Below, piece after piece: positions 35,725 through 46,790 of a stretch of 64,000 bases of DNA. Source of the stretch: Lamellibrachia satsuma (lineage: Eukaryota > Annelida > Polychaeta > Sabellida > Siboglinidae); assembly GCA_033239005.1 (NCBI GenBank), contig BSQZ01000121.1:583501-647500 (forward strand), in the 5' to 3' direction. Within the stretch, counting starts at the first letter, position 1. The number at the start of each line of letters is the position of its first letter. The notes below the pieces were generated by a model. The model saw only the letters and a program-made list of their open reading frames with translations, had not been told where the DNA came from and did no database searches. The position numbers and the translations under genes are program-made.

Positions 35725-36110
35725 AAACCTATTCATTGAATCAGCAGCTATTCTTGGTGGAAAGGGTTGGATTCATAAATCTGTGGTGATGCTTTTGTTG
35801 GGAGAGCAAACCCGTTAATCTTTGATGAGCTCCGTCTAAACGGAATTTTTTTAAGACGATCTACAAATAACGACTGACAATATCATGGGTAGCATTAGTT
35901 ATTTAAACTAGATGAGCAGGGGATTTCTAATTATTGATGGATTGGGTATAACGGTATAAACATCATTGTTTGACATTCACGTCAATTATGTTTTAATGGT
36001 AAACAGGACAGTAATATCTTAATGCCACGTTTTGAAGGTATGATGGCATGCACACGCATGCCTTCGCATATGCACCAGCAAACGCATATGATTATGTACA
36101 CACCATATAG
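35725..36110 (+). repeat. Family X esterase tail
   Basis: 35760-35930 matches 13440-13600 (a GGGAGAGCAAACCCGTT block, ATGGGTAGCATTAGTTATTT). 35930-36110 matches 13900-14080 (CCTAATGCCAC-type block, then GCACACGCATGC). Confidence 0.65.
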
Positions 36111-36436
36111 CTAAACTCAGTTACTAAATAATAAACAAACGTATTATTTTTCACTTGGTATAACAAATAGATGTAGGCAGTGTATTTGATTAATTGCTTT
36201 GTAAGTATGTGTTGATAAATAGTTTAAGATGACATAAATAATCCACGCCCAAAAGCAAATATTCGGCTACACTACCGTTCAGCCGGTCATGTGCGAAATA
36301 TGTGTTAATTCTTCTAAATATGTTGGTTTGAGTTTTACACGAAGTTTCAAATCAGGCAGTAAGCAGGCCAAGGAAGCAGCAACATTGACTTCTCCCTGCC
36401 TCCCTCCCTCCCTCCCTCTCTCCTTCCCTCTTTATT
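36111..36436 (-). repeat. Family X-associated repeat (block B) with CT tract
   Basis: Inverted matches to 49290-49480 and 54430-54730 (TCCACGCCC, AACGTATTA, GTTTTACACGAAG). A CCCTCCCTCCCTCCCTC tract lies at about 36398-36425. No gene. Confidence 0.55.
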
Positions 36437-36500
36437 GCTGCATAATTTATGCGCGGTGTACTACACAAAGAAGCATTTTGGTGAAGGCACTACCGTATAC
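36437..36500 (-). pseudogene. Possible fragment of a third PON terminal exon
   Basis: The minus-strand end of an ORF reads GSAFTKMLLCVVHRA then TAA, against GTIVTKLLLCEVRHA then TAA in PON-A. The DNA match spans roughly 45-60 bases including the stop and the following TTGCAGC-like bases. No other PON exon was seen nearby, so it is an orphan scrap or a coincidence helped by shared flanking repeats. Confidence 0.45.
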
Positions 36501-36719
36501 ACACACGAGCACGCACGCACGCACGCCAGCACATACGTGAACGGACGCATGCACGCATGCATACGATGTAATTACATTCACGTGAAATACCGGGCATGCA
36601 GTGTTACTTGAAAATTGATGTCTTCTAAAATAAACACATTCATATCGGCCTATGGAAATACGTTTACATGTTGATATATACATGGCTTTGATATAGGGAT
36701 GCTGGAATATGGAGGCAGA
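36501..36719. repeat. CA/GCAC-rich dispersed repeat
   Basis: GCACGCACGCACGCACG at about 36509-36530, then a GAAATACCGG and CAGTGTTACTTGAAA block matching 2434-2500 in PON-A intron 7. Confidence 0.6.
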
Positions 36720-38020
36720 TCACTGTAAGTATGTGATGTTGCACGCGAACCACAAGTGTGGATATGTACAAAACTGATCACACTTATTTAGGAAGAGATC
36801 TATCAGTGTATGTGAAAGACATATGTAAACCACTTCCTTTAGAGGCTGACAAAGTGTTCGTAAGAGTGTTACTAGATCTGGAAGATGCACCGTGGAAATA
36901 AATATTTTGTATAACTTTCGACAAATGCAAGAATAAATGTATCGAACAAAACCGTCTACATATTTGTTATTCGTTCGACGCCGTGTGACGACAATGAATG
37001 TGGGCATTGCTGTAGAAATATGGTCTACTACAGTTAGAGATGATGACATTTGAGAAGCGCGTAAGCAAGACATCATCTACTTTTGGTCGGCTACACAAGC
37101 ATTTGTGAATGAGATTCACCATGTGATAATCAGAGTGAAATATCTTATGCACAGATAAATATTAGTTTATTGTTACTGTAAGTAGCTGAAGCAGATACAC
37201 TTAACCGGAACCATGCTAGGAATCGGCCTTGTTGGTGACACGTGAGTACAACTTGAAGTACTCGCATATCCAAGTAGAATATACTTAACTGAGCAAACAC
37301 ACGAGCAAGTATATATTATGAGATAGACAAGGTGGCTCGAATACATGACAACATACTTCCTAGATGTAGTAATGTAAACATTGAAGGAAAGAAGCATAAA
37401 CGTCAGGTAGTGATTCTCACTTGCCGAAGAAACACAAACCTGGAGGTTATTCATGCAACGTGAACCAAGTGGGCAGTGATCGTCGATATTGAGGCCGCGA
37501 GAGAGATGGAACTATTCCAATTAATATATCAAGTATAGACAACAATGGAATGATCTTCATAGCTATGCAGTAAAGCAATACATTATACAGTAAACTGTTG
37601 TGTAGAGAATACATCTGGTGTGTTAAAGAGAAACATTTAATTAAATAACTATATGTATACAATTTATTAAAGTATAATACGTTAAATACACGTATAAATT
37701 AGCATGAACACCTAATAGGAACAATTAACTAAAACAAAACGGCGTAATGTGAAGGACTTACGCTGACTGGCTGCACAAGAGTGTGATGTATCCAACGGTA
37801 CATACAACGACAAAATGTTGCAACATGGTTACATCGGCCGACGAGCTTGGAACAGACGCGCCAACGGACTACTGCAACGCCGAATGGGAAGGCGGGTTGT
37901 AGACAGAGCTCTGAATGACGTGGAAGCTAGCTTAAGTCGCATCGAGTATCTAACAAATGAAGTCGACCGCGAAGCCTGGTCGCATAGTGACACAGTCGGT
38001 TGATGTATGTAAATGATTTC
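36720..38020 (+). repeat. Family X copy (RT-like block plus coiled-coil block)
   Basis: RT-like text near 36780-36880 (TLFRKRSISVYVKDICK, then a VFVRVLLDLED-like stretch), then a YVEE-like C-terminal region. The coiled-coil block at 37750-38010 is about the best preserved copy: GYIGRRAWNRRANGLLQRR in one frame and LTNEVDREAWSHSDTVG in the other. Non-coding overall. Confidence 0.65.
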
Positions 38021-38459
38021 CAATGTATGTTTCGCCTATTCAACGCAAGTAGTATACGTGTGCTTTTTGATACGCAAGAGTGGCCGCATGTTTCGGTGGC
38101 AACTAAACTCTGTATATATAGCATTAAAAAAAGACGCATGTAAGTGATGCATTCATTAGTGAATATAGTAAATTAAAATTATAATAACATATTAATAATT
38201 TTTATTTTAAAAGTTATACATAAGTAAACGATAATGTTAATTATTACAAAGTAACATATTGATAATGAATAATATATTATCAAGTGAAAATAGTAAATAT
38301 AATATTAACGCTGCAGTTAAAGCGCTGCTTCGCCCACTGGACGTATGAAATGTTGACGTTTTCACTTAAAACGTTGTGTGTATCATATCCATTGCATAAG
38401 CAATTGTTTTACGACTGCACTCTCGCCTGTGTTTTATCTCGCCGCAGGCGTAGACCTAG
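38021..38459. other. AT-rich, no gene recognised
   Basis: 38140-38320 holds short, imperfect AT-rich repeats (AGTGAATATAGTAAAT and AGTGAAAATAGTAAAT). Confidence 0.45.
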
Positions 38460-38645
38460 TGCATAACCAGAGGACCGCCTGAACAATATATAAGGGTTGT
38501 CTAAACAAATATATATCAGGGGCCGTCTCACAAAATAGGAAGCAATCTCAAAAAATGAGGGGTCGTGTTAAAAAGTTACGGTGTCGTCTCGAGTAATTAA
38601 AGGGGGTCAGTCATCTCAAAATTGCAAGAAGTCGTCTCGACGGAA
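38460..38645. repeat. Degenerate GTCGTCTCAAAA short tandem repeat
   Basis: GGGGCCGTCTCACAAAAT, GGGGTCGTGTTAAAAAGT, GTGTCGTCTCGAGTAAT and similar units of about 25-35 bp. The same motif is repeated at 45625-45735. Confidence 0.75.
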
Positions 38646-39130
38646 TGCTTTGCAAAATAACTGCAATGAACGATTGCGGATAGCATGGGTTGCAAGATTT
38701 ATTTATTTAAATTATATGAGCAGGCGATTCTTGAATACTGATGGAATGGGCGTAATGGAATGACGACCAGATTTTCGTCAAAACAAACCTTTTTACTGCT
38801 TATTCACTCCACACATGAAACATTTTTAGCACCTTATGTTTAAAAACTTTGCAATTCCCCTTTTAATATTATGTAGTATGCTAAACAGCAAGATTTCAGT
38901 TGGTATTTGTAATTTTTATTTCTTTGTTCAATCAGTTATTGTTGTATAGTTAGCGACCGACGCTGAGAGACACCAACCCTTTTTTTTAGTACTTTTCACA
39001 CAAAAATAAAGCACAAGTCTACCAACCATAATTATACCATATTTTTTTAAGTTAGAGTGTCTATTTATTGTATGTCAATTACAGTGTCAAAATTTGACAT
39101 TCACATCAATACAGTTTTAAAGGTAAACTA
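38646..39130 (+). repeat. Family X tail
   Basis: AGCATGGGTTGCAAGATTTA through GCGACCGACGCTGAGAGAC (38940-38970) matches 13560-13860. Inverted copies lie at 49770-49900 and 54800-54960. Confidence 0.65.
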
Positions 39131-39696
39131 GACATGTTTGAATCACAACGAGGCTGCCAAGTTTACGTATTTGAAACATTTGGTTCTCCTCCATTTGATG
39201 CGTTTTTAAGTTTCTTAGAAACAGTTTACAATTTCTTAGTTTTGTTATACTATCACAATGATGCGTAATCTGTTTACTTCTATTATCAGCCAATCACCGG
39301 CACGAAACATTGTTCGTTTGTTTTGATAATTATTTAATTTGCATTTTATAATTGTATATTTTTTATATGTTTGCTTACTTTTTGTAATATTTTTATTATT
39401 CAGTATACGATTATGCAATTATAACTATGTCTACGTTAGTGACTATATATTAATACTTAACATAGTGTGTTGATGGTATTTGGCTAAGTTGTCCGTTGCA
39501 TCCAGAAACGAGTGATATTTGTCCCATCTAGCAGGCCTACGAGTCACAATTGCGATCGGAGTCGGCCCTGGTCAACATTTATAAATAAATAAATTAGTAG
39601 TTATCCCTGAATTGTGACTTATTTCCCTGCAGCGGCATTGAGCCTTAACAACATCATATTCTATTTTTCGAATTGTTTTTCGTTTTCTTTTTGATA
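39131..39696. other. AT-rich, no gene recognised
   Basis: No supported ORF or repeat match. Confidence 0.5.
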
Positions 39697-39843
<147 letters not shown>

Positions 39844-39959
39844 TATAAACACTGATATATTCATCAACAATATATTACGAATTAGCTTCTTGAAAACTCA
39901 AGCTTTACACATTTCTTGTTTTGGTCTATGTACAAGAAAACTGTGTACACAATCCGGAT

Positions 39960-40440
39960 GTAACACATACTTTAAGCTGTATATCATCCTCTTTCTGGCC
40001 GGTGAAATTTCAATAAATTATAGACCACAATCATTTGAAAACAAGCGCATTGACACTATAAACCTTAGCTATATCCATCAAAAATATGCTGCCCTTTCTG
40101 ATCTGACATTATCTAAACACATAGATAGCTTTGACATAGACATGGCTCCCAAAATCTGATACATCAGGATGTGTAGCTGACATTTGTCCATTTAGGTGTT
40201 GCCTATGCCATCAACCGCTCCATTCGGGTAGGGGTGGTGGAGTCGCATTTCTTGTTCATGAAAAATGTAAATATTATTGATACACCTTAAATTTGTGATG
40301 AATTTCCAGATTTCCTTGAAACCACTTATAATTAAGAAAAACCTTTATATGTTTGGAAATGTCTATATTCATTTACATAGTCTAAATACTAACTAAATCA
40401 TCCATCGATGTCTTTCACACATATGCACCACACCATAAGG
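39960..40440 (+). mobile_element. LINE endonuclease fragment (L2/Rex-like)
   Basis: Plus frame text SYIHQKYAALSDLTLSKHID (40068-40127) matches the NKxAALSDLIxSKHIDL segment of L2/Rex-type endonucleases. SGRGGGVAFLVHEKCKYY follows in another frame (40225-40275; GRGGGVALL motif). Two frameshifts or stops separate them. The CR1-like LINE at 40452 is inserted next to or into it. Confidence 0.65.
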
Positions 40441-40689
40441 GTTCGTTTCACAAAGATTTAACAAGATTTGCCATCCAAGCCAAAGGCCCAGATGGCAAGT
40501 GGACAAGGAAGCCATTGGCTTATCGAGAGTCCAACAATGTTCACCTACTTATAACCCGCCCTCCTGATATATGTGTCAACCTTATTTTTAAACATATTCA
40601 CGCTGCTAGCAGGTACACAATATGTAGACAGTTTGTTCCATTCATGTATTGTCCTCTGTGAGAACGAGTGCTTCCTGATGTCCAATCTA

Positions 40690-43290
40690 TATTAATCCTT
40701 TACTAATTTTACCTCATGTCCTCTAGTTCTGCTATCCTTCTTGAGTGAGAAAAACATATTTCTATCAATATTTTCATACCCATTCAATATCTTAAAAACT
40801 TCAATCTGATCTCCTCTTAACCTCCTTGTCTCTAGAGTTGTTAAACCACATTCTTTCAGGCCTTCTTCATAACTAAGGTCTCTAAGTTCTGGAATCATTT
40901 TAGTTGCTCTCCTTTGTATGCGTTCAAGCGTATCTATATCCTTCTTACAATATGGTATCCATGCTTGTATACAGTATTCTAAATGAGGTCTAACTATTGC
41001 TTTTTTCCCTTGTATGTTATGTTTCTTCTAATCAATCCAAGAATTTTATTACCCTTTGAAGCTGCAATACCATACTGCTCTGAAACTTTCATATCAGCGC
41101 TTATTGTAACTCCTAAGTCCTTTTCTTTTACAGTAGTACCCAGAACAGTATCTCCCATTTTATAGTTTACATTCAAGTTCCCATGTCCTGTATGTAGGCA
41201 TTTACATTTCCCCAAATTGAACAGCATCTGCCATTTCTCAGACCATTTCACTAATTTGTCTAGATCGTTTTGTAAATGTTGTTTATCACCATCAGTATTA
41301 ACCTTTCTAAACAGTTTTGTGTCATCCGCAAATTTCAGTACGTTACTTGTTATACTGTCGTCCAAGTCATTGATATAAATTAAGAATAATATAGGTCCTA
41401 ACACTGATCCTTGAGGTACCCCAGTCAAAACCGATTTCCAATTTGAAACTTCTCCATCTACTACAACTCGTTGTCTTCTGTCAGTCAGCCATTGTTCTAT
41501 CCAGTCAGTTATGCTATCCCCGATACCATGGGCTTTTAATTTAAGTAGCAATCTTTGATGTGGCACTTTGTCAAAAGCTTTCTGAAATTCTAAGTAGATA
41601 ATATCTACTGGCGATCCCACGTCTATCCACTTAGTGATTTCTTCCAAAAAACATAACATATTTGTTAAGCATGACCTCGCTTTAAGGAATCCATGTGGAG
41701 ATGAATTTAATAATTTATGCTTAACGAGGAAGTCCACCATAGGGTCTTTAATTAACCTTTCTAATAATTTACAAATCACTGACGTTAAACTCACTGGTCT
41801 GTAATTATCTGACTTATTTCTCGAACCCTTTTTAAATAATGGTATGATGTTTGCTTCTTTCCATTCAAACGGAACAACTCCCTCTTTTAATGACAAGTTG
41901 AATACTCTTGCAAGTGGTATACTGATTTGATCTAATGTTTCCATTAGTAATTCTGGAGGAATCCCATCCACTCCCGGTTATTTGTTATCCTTCATTGCCT
42001 TTATTTTCTTAGCTACCAATTCTGGAGTTACAACTAACCGTCCTATATAGTCAGATTTAGCCCCCTGAAATTTAGTATCAGCAACTGGTAATGAACTAAT
42101 ATCTTCTTTGGTAAACACTGAACTGAAGTAACCATTTAGGTCTTCCGCCATTAAAAACCCCTGTGATATTATATTTCCAGCACTGTCTTCTAGAGGTCCA
42201 ACCTTGTCTTGTACGTTTTGTTTACTCCTGACATATGCATAAAAACTCTTGCTGTCATTTTTTATGTTACATGCCAGTTTTTGCTCATAGCTTCTTTTAG
42301 ATTGTCTGATTTCAGTTGTAGCTGCATTAAGTGCCTCTTTGTATTTTGCATAGTCTTCTTCTTTTCTGGTACGCCTATAAACCCTCCACATAGTTTGTTT
42401 TAGCATTATTTTTCTAATTGCCTCTTTTGACAAGTGTTTCTTTCTACACCGTTTTCCTTTTTTTCGGAAGGGAACAAATTTATCAACGATACTTAGAATA
42501 TTACAACATTCAATTGCGGTCTTATTCATCAGCATGTTATTCCAATCTAGCTGTGCTAAGTATTTTCTCATATCTTTGTAGTTACCATTGTGGAAGTTTC
42601 TCTTGTACGTTTTCTTATTTTTACTTTCTGATTTTACATTGATGTCAAAATGTATTTGATTATGGTCACTATTACCCAATGGTTCAAATATTTTTACATT
42701 GTCCACTAATTCTTTTTGTGATGACAAAACTATATCTAATACATTTTCTCCCCTGGTTGGTTCTAGTACGTGCTGAGTAAGAAAGCTATCCTGTATTAAA
42801 CATAGAAATTGTTGATCCTCAATCTCTGTGCTCTCTAGAGAATTCCATTGTATGTGTCCATGGTTAAAATCTCCTATTATGATACATTCCCCTTTACTAA
42901 CTTCCTTTATAGCGTTTTTTATTTTTGTGTTGTCCTCTTCGTTTATGTTTGGACTTCGGTAAACTAATCCAATAGTTAATTTTGAATTTCCTGAAACAAT
43001 TTTGCACCAAACAGCTTCTTCGCAATCTGCTTCCCTTTCTTGTTTTATTTCATAAGCCTGAATAGATTCTTTAACATATAAAATAACTCCCTCGCCCCTT
43101 CTTCCTATTCGATCTTTCCTAAACATTACGTATCCTGTCAGTCCTAATTCAGCATCTGTTATATCTATGTTGGCCCATGATTCAGTTATACCAATTATGT
43201 GAGGGTCAATATCTTCTACCATAATGTTTAATTCGTTTTTCTTATTTACTATGCTCCTTGCATTTAAACATACGCATCTATAACCTTATT
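40690..43290 (-). pseudogene. CR1-like ORF2: APE endonuclease and reverse transcriptase
   Basis: The endonuclease-linker part (43222-41978) has ITESWANIDITDAE, RRGEGVILYV, IIIGDFNHGHIQW and NSDHNQIHFDI, the APE catalytic signatures. After one TAA (41975-41977, where other copies read NKSPGVDG), the RT part (41971-40994, 325 residues) has NYRPVSLTSVICKLLERLI (res 56-74), LEFQKAFDKVPH (127-138), GVPQGSVLGPILFLIYINDL (184-203) and FADD (214-217). A 22-bp deletion near 41000 breaks the frame. The C-terminus continues to 40690 (IPELRDLSYEEGLKECGL, LNGYENIDRNMFF). A stop also sits before VCLNARSIVNKKNELN at the N-terminus. Confidence 0.9.
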
Positions 43291-43374
43291 CAGAGATGTT
43301 TTTCGGATGATTTGATATTGGTTTATCTGTTCTGCTTGAGACACCTCTAGGTAACCCCCTGCACTTCTAGTTTA

Positions 43375-44896
43375 AAGAATGTTTACTTCCAAAAATATTT
43401 GTCATTGTACCCAAGTCGCTATCTACTGCTGCTGAAAGTTTGTCCGCGAATACTGCCGCCCCCTTTCCACTTAAATGAAGCACATCCTTCATGTACATAT
43501 CAGCCCTCCCAACAAAACTTCCCATAAATCCACAAATCCAACTTCCTCTTCCCTACACAGCCTCTGGACTAACATGTTAATTGCCATCCCCCGACAATTT
43601 CGATATTTGTGACCCCTCCTGCCCATTACAGGTAAAATCCCTGACAGTATTACCTGCTCAACCCGCGTCAGTTTTAATGTTCTGACCAACTGCCTATATT
43701 TCCTAACTATGGCAGTTGTACCCTCCCTCTCTACGTTATTTGTCCCTACGTGTACTAAAACAGATCCACCCTTACCCGAGCCTACGATGTTTTTTACCCT
43801 CTCAGTTATCACCTCTATTTTGGCTCCAGGCAAGAGACACATCATCTCCCTTGTTTAAGACTCTGTCGGTCTTCCTAACTATCGAATCCCCCACAAACAC
43901 CCACGCTCTCTTCCTCACCCCCTCTATCACTGCTGCAGAATAATTCTTCCTTTCGATCCCCTCCATCACATTTTGTCCTGACCCCTTCCCTCCTGTCTTC
44001 CCCACTTCCCACTCCTTTGCTCTTGTCTCTCCCACTCCGGTTGTTTTCCCTTCCGTCTCCCCCACTCCCTTCTCCTTCCCTCCTGTCTCCCCTACTCCCC
44101 TCTCCTTCACTCCGGTTGTTTTCCCTCCCGTCTCCCCCACTCCCTTTTCCTTCCCTCCTGTCTCCGCTACTCCCCTCTCCTTCACTCCGGTTGTTTTCCC
44201 TCCCGTCTCCCCCACTCCCTTTTCCTTCCCTCCTGTCTCCGCTACTCCACTCTCCTTCACTCCGGTTGTCTTCCCTTCCGTCTCCCCCACTCCCTTCTCC
44301 TTCCCTCCTGTCTCCCCTACTCCCCTCTCCTTCACTCCGGTTGTTTTCCCTCCCGTCTCCCCCACTCCCTTCTCCTTCCCTCCTGTCTCCGCTACTCCCC
44401 TCTCCTTCACTCTGGTTGTCTTCCCTCCCGTCTCCCCCACTCCCTTCTCCTTCCCTCCTGTCTCCCCTACTCCCCTCTCCTTCACTCTGGTTGTCTTACC
44501 TCCCGTTCCTTTCCTTCCCGTCTCCTTACGTCTTGTCTCCCTATGACCTGTCACCTTCCCTCCTCTCAGCTTCATCCCAGGCTGAGGTGAGCTCTCCCTA
44601 GCATCTCTTGTGTATTTCCCCACTTTATCGTCTACTGTTCCCCCACCGGAACTACTGGCACAACTCCCCTGTTCCCTTCCCACCATTGCCACAACGAGCA
44701 GCCTCAGCTCTTCCAACTCCACCTCTAGTTCCTTCATCCTTGCGCATCCCCTACACTCAAAACTAAAACTATCTGCCTGGACCTCAGCCCAGGACTTCTC
44801 GCACCCAGACTTGACGAAATCCACCCAGTTACTGCAACTGCCACAAATTAAGTGCCTTTTGGCCTTTAACTGCCGTTTGCACGGCGCCATCATACA
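43375..44896 (-). pseudogene. CR1-like ORF1: PHD finger, repeat linker, SGNH esterase
   Basis: Starts MMAPCKRQLKAKRHLICGSC. The PHD-like Cys cluster CGSCSNWV, SGCE, FECRGC spans residues 18-52 and is followed by a short coiled coil (MKELEVELEELRLLVVAMVG). The linker holds six to seven 25-residue repeats of the type KERGVGETGGKEKGVGETGG. Esterase motifs: VFVGDSIVRKTDRVL (GDS block), then after a frameshift GSVLVHVGTNN (block III) and, after another, MYMKDVLHLSGKGAAVF (DxxH block). The ORF ends near 43375 with FGSKHSLN. In CR1-like LINEs ORF1 binds RNA/DNA or membranes; the exact role of the esterase is unsettled. Two frameshifts make this copy inactive. Confidence 0.85.
44037..44515 (-). repeat. 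75-bp in-frame repeats in ORF1
   Basis: CCGGTTGTTTTCCC-type units recur every 75 bp (for example 44041 and 44116), about 6.4 copies, encoding 25-residue repeats rich in Lys, Glu and Gly. The period keeps the ORF1 frame. The ORF1 copy at 7334 lacks the array. Confidence 0.92.
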
Positions 44897-45059
44897 ATTT
44901 AGTTTTAATTAGTTTGCTACGTTAGCCTTGAATAAGGCTGTTTTTGTGATCAAAAGAACACTTTAGGCTAACAATCCTGCCACCTAGCGAATACGGAGAA
45001 CACTGTGTAACAAAACAACGAAGTCAGTGTGTACTAATTTACGCTAAAATCCTGCTGTT

Positions 45060-45620
45060 AATTCCTTTTTACCGAAAACGTTGACTACCACTATATCAGA
45101 TATTACCTTATGTATGTAATTTAAGTAAATAAATCACTTTATCTTATATATATATTAGCCAATGTAAACGATAGCTCGATGCACGGGTTGAATGACTTGT
45201 AAACAAACTCCCTTTTATCACTCGTTGAGTTTGAATCCGGGAAAAAAATACTACCTCTGTTAACAACAACGGTTTCTTAATATATGTCTACAAGAAGTTG
45301 GTGAACAATATATGTATAATACTAATACTTATTCTAACCAATATTCACTGTTACTGACTATTCACTGTTATCTAATTTTTCGAATTGTAAACACCCCTAT
45401 TAACGCTCGCTGAATTCCCTGACAGAATCCGAAACTAACTTACTCTAAAACACTCCCTCTGACTAATAATTAACAAAACATGTTTCCTAATATATGTCTA
45501 CAATACGTTTGTGTATAATATATATGCAATAGTAATACTTTTTCTATTTGATATTCCACGTATTTCTGTAAATGATCTACACCAGATTCAAGTCGCTGCA
45601 CCAAGTCCAAGTAGCCGGAA
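45060..45620. repeat. Diverged tandem duplication, no gene
   Basis: TTTCTTAATATATGTCTACAA (45270) and TTTCCTAATATATGTCTACA (45482) head similar AT-rich units of about 210 bp. No coding potential recognised. Confidence 0.6.
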
Positions 45621-45624
45621 GTAG

Positions 45625-45740
45625 AATAAGGGGACATCTAAAAATGGGGTCGTTTCAAAACTATTATGGGTGTAGTAAAAAAGATAAGATGTCGTCTCAA
45701 AAAAATAAAGGGGTCGTCTCAAAAAGAGTTGGTAATACCC
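45625..45740. repeat. GTCGTCTCAAAA short tandem repeat
   Basis: GGGGTCGTTTCAAAACT, GATGTCGTCTCAAAAAAAT and GGGGTCGTCTCAAAAAG. Same motif as 38460-38645. Confidence 0.75.
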
Positions 45741-45806
45741 AGTTTCTTCGTTACTCGCCATGCATAGTTCCTTCAACAGTCGCCAGACGACTAGAGCGAT
45801 ATTACA

Positions 45807-46008
<202 letters not shown>

Positions 46009-46429
46009 TGCTAAAACAATATAAACGACATTAGTTATTAGCCGACTTGACAATTATAATTCACTACTAAATAACACTGCTAAAAGACACTTGGCTACAT
46101 TCCATCGAGGACATAATTGTGTTCAGTCGACATTTGACGTAGATCAATTGCACTGGCTGAAACATACATAGCGTTGCTAACAATTGCACGTAACTATTGT
46201 TCTGAGTTACATAATTTATGTTAAACACCCACATTGTTTCATCCCACAATACCCCACCACGGGGAAATTAGAATTTGTTTCAATATACCAACGGACTCCA
46301 GACATGCCTTAAAATGTCAGCCCCATACATGCGATATTGACGGAGAAACGAGGGAACACACAGACAGACAGACCAAACGTATTAGTTTCCACTCCACATA
46401 GACATACATACATAAGTAGACTATAAATT
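46009..46429. other. No gene recognised
   Basis: AT-rich with no supported ORF or match elsewhere in the window. Confidence 0.45.
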
Positions 46430-46790
46430 CGTGGATGAAGTTACATTTTGGTTCGTTCAGTTACTGCATAACAAACATACGTATTAGTTTCCACTTCACA
46501 AAACAAGTGCATGTAGGTGTCTTTGATTAACGAGTCTGTAATTATATATCGATAAATAGTTTAATATGGTGTAGATTCTCCACGCCCAAAAAACAACTAT
46601 ACGGTGATAGTTACACCAACGTTCACAGCTATGGTTGCGATGGAAGGATTGTGCTAAAAGAGACATCGAAAGGGGCAACAATAATAGAAAGGATAGCAGA
46701 AGATCGTAATAGGTTGAGGCGACACATGAAATGACTTTGCCCCCGCACCGCAAGGGACCAGGGGTAAGAAGAATATATGTTTGTCTAACA
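46430..46790. repeat. Block B repeat plus LINE C-terminal scrap
   Basis: 46430-46605 is the inverted form of 49290-49480. 46610-46770 reads, in a plus frame, IIERIAEDRNRLRRHMK, a non-LTR RT C-terminus (AEDRNRWRRLVK type). It is matched inverted at 53830-53985. Confidence 0.55.

Larger units (their letters stand above)
40452..45048 (-). mobile_element. CR1-like LINE, best-preserved copy
   Basis: The 5' end lies near 45048 (TTAGCGTAAAT on the minus strand) and the 3' end at 40452 with TTGTTAAATC-type repeats. It carries ORF1 (PHD and esterase) and ORF2 (endonuclease and RT). Only a handful of lesions break it, so it is the youngest copy in the window and a good reference for the others. At least nine other copies or fragments are present. 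Lesions: a frameshift in ORF1 near 43845 and another near 43495, a stop in the ORF2 N-terminus, TAA at 41975-41977, and a 22-bp deletion near 41000. Confidence 0.9.

Noticed and set aside
44017..44601. 194-codon Pro/Ser/Leu-rich plus-strand ORF
   Set aside because: It is the antisense of the ORF1 75-bp repeats, and the minus strand has the recognisable PHD and esterase protein.
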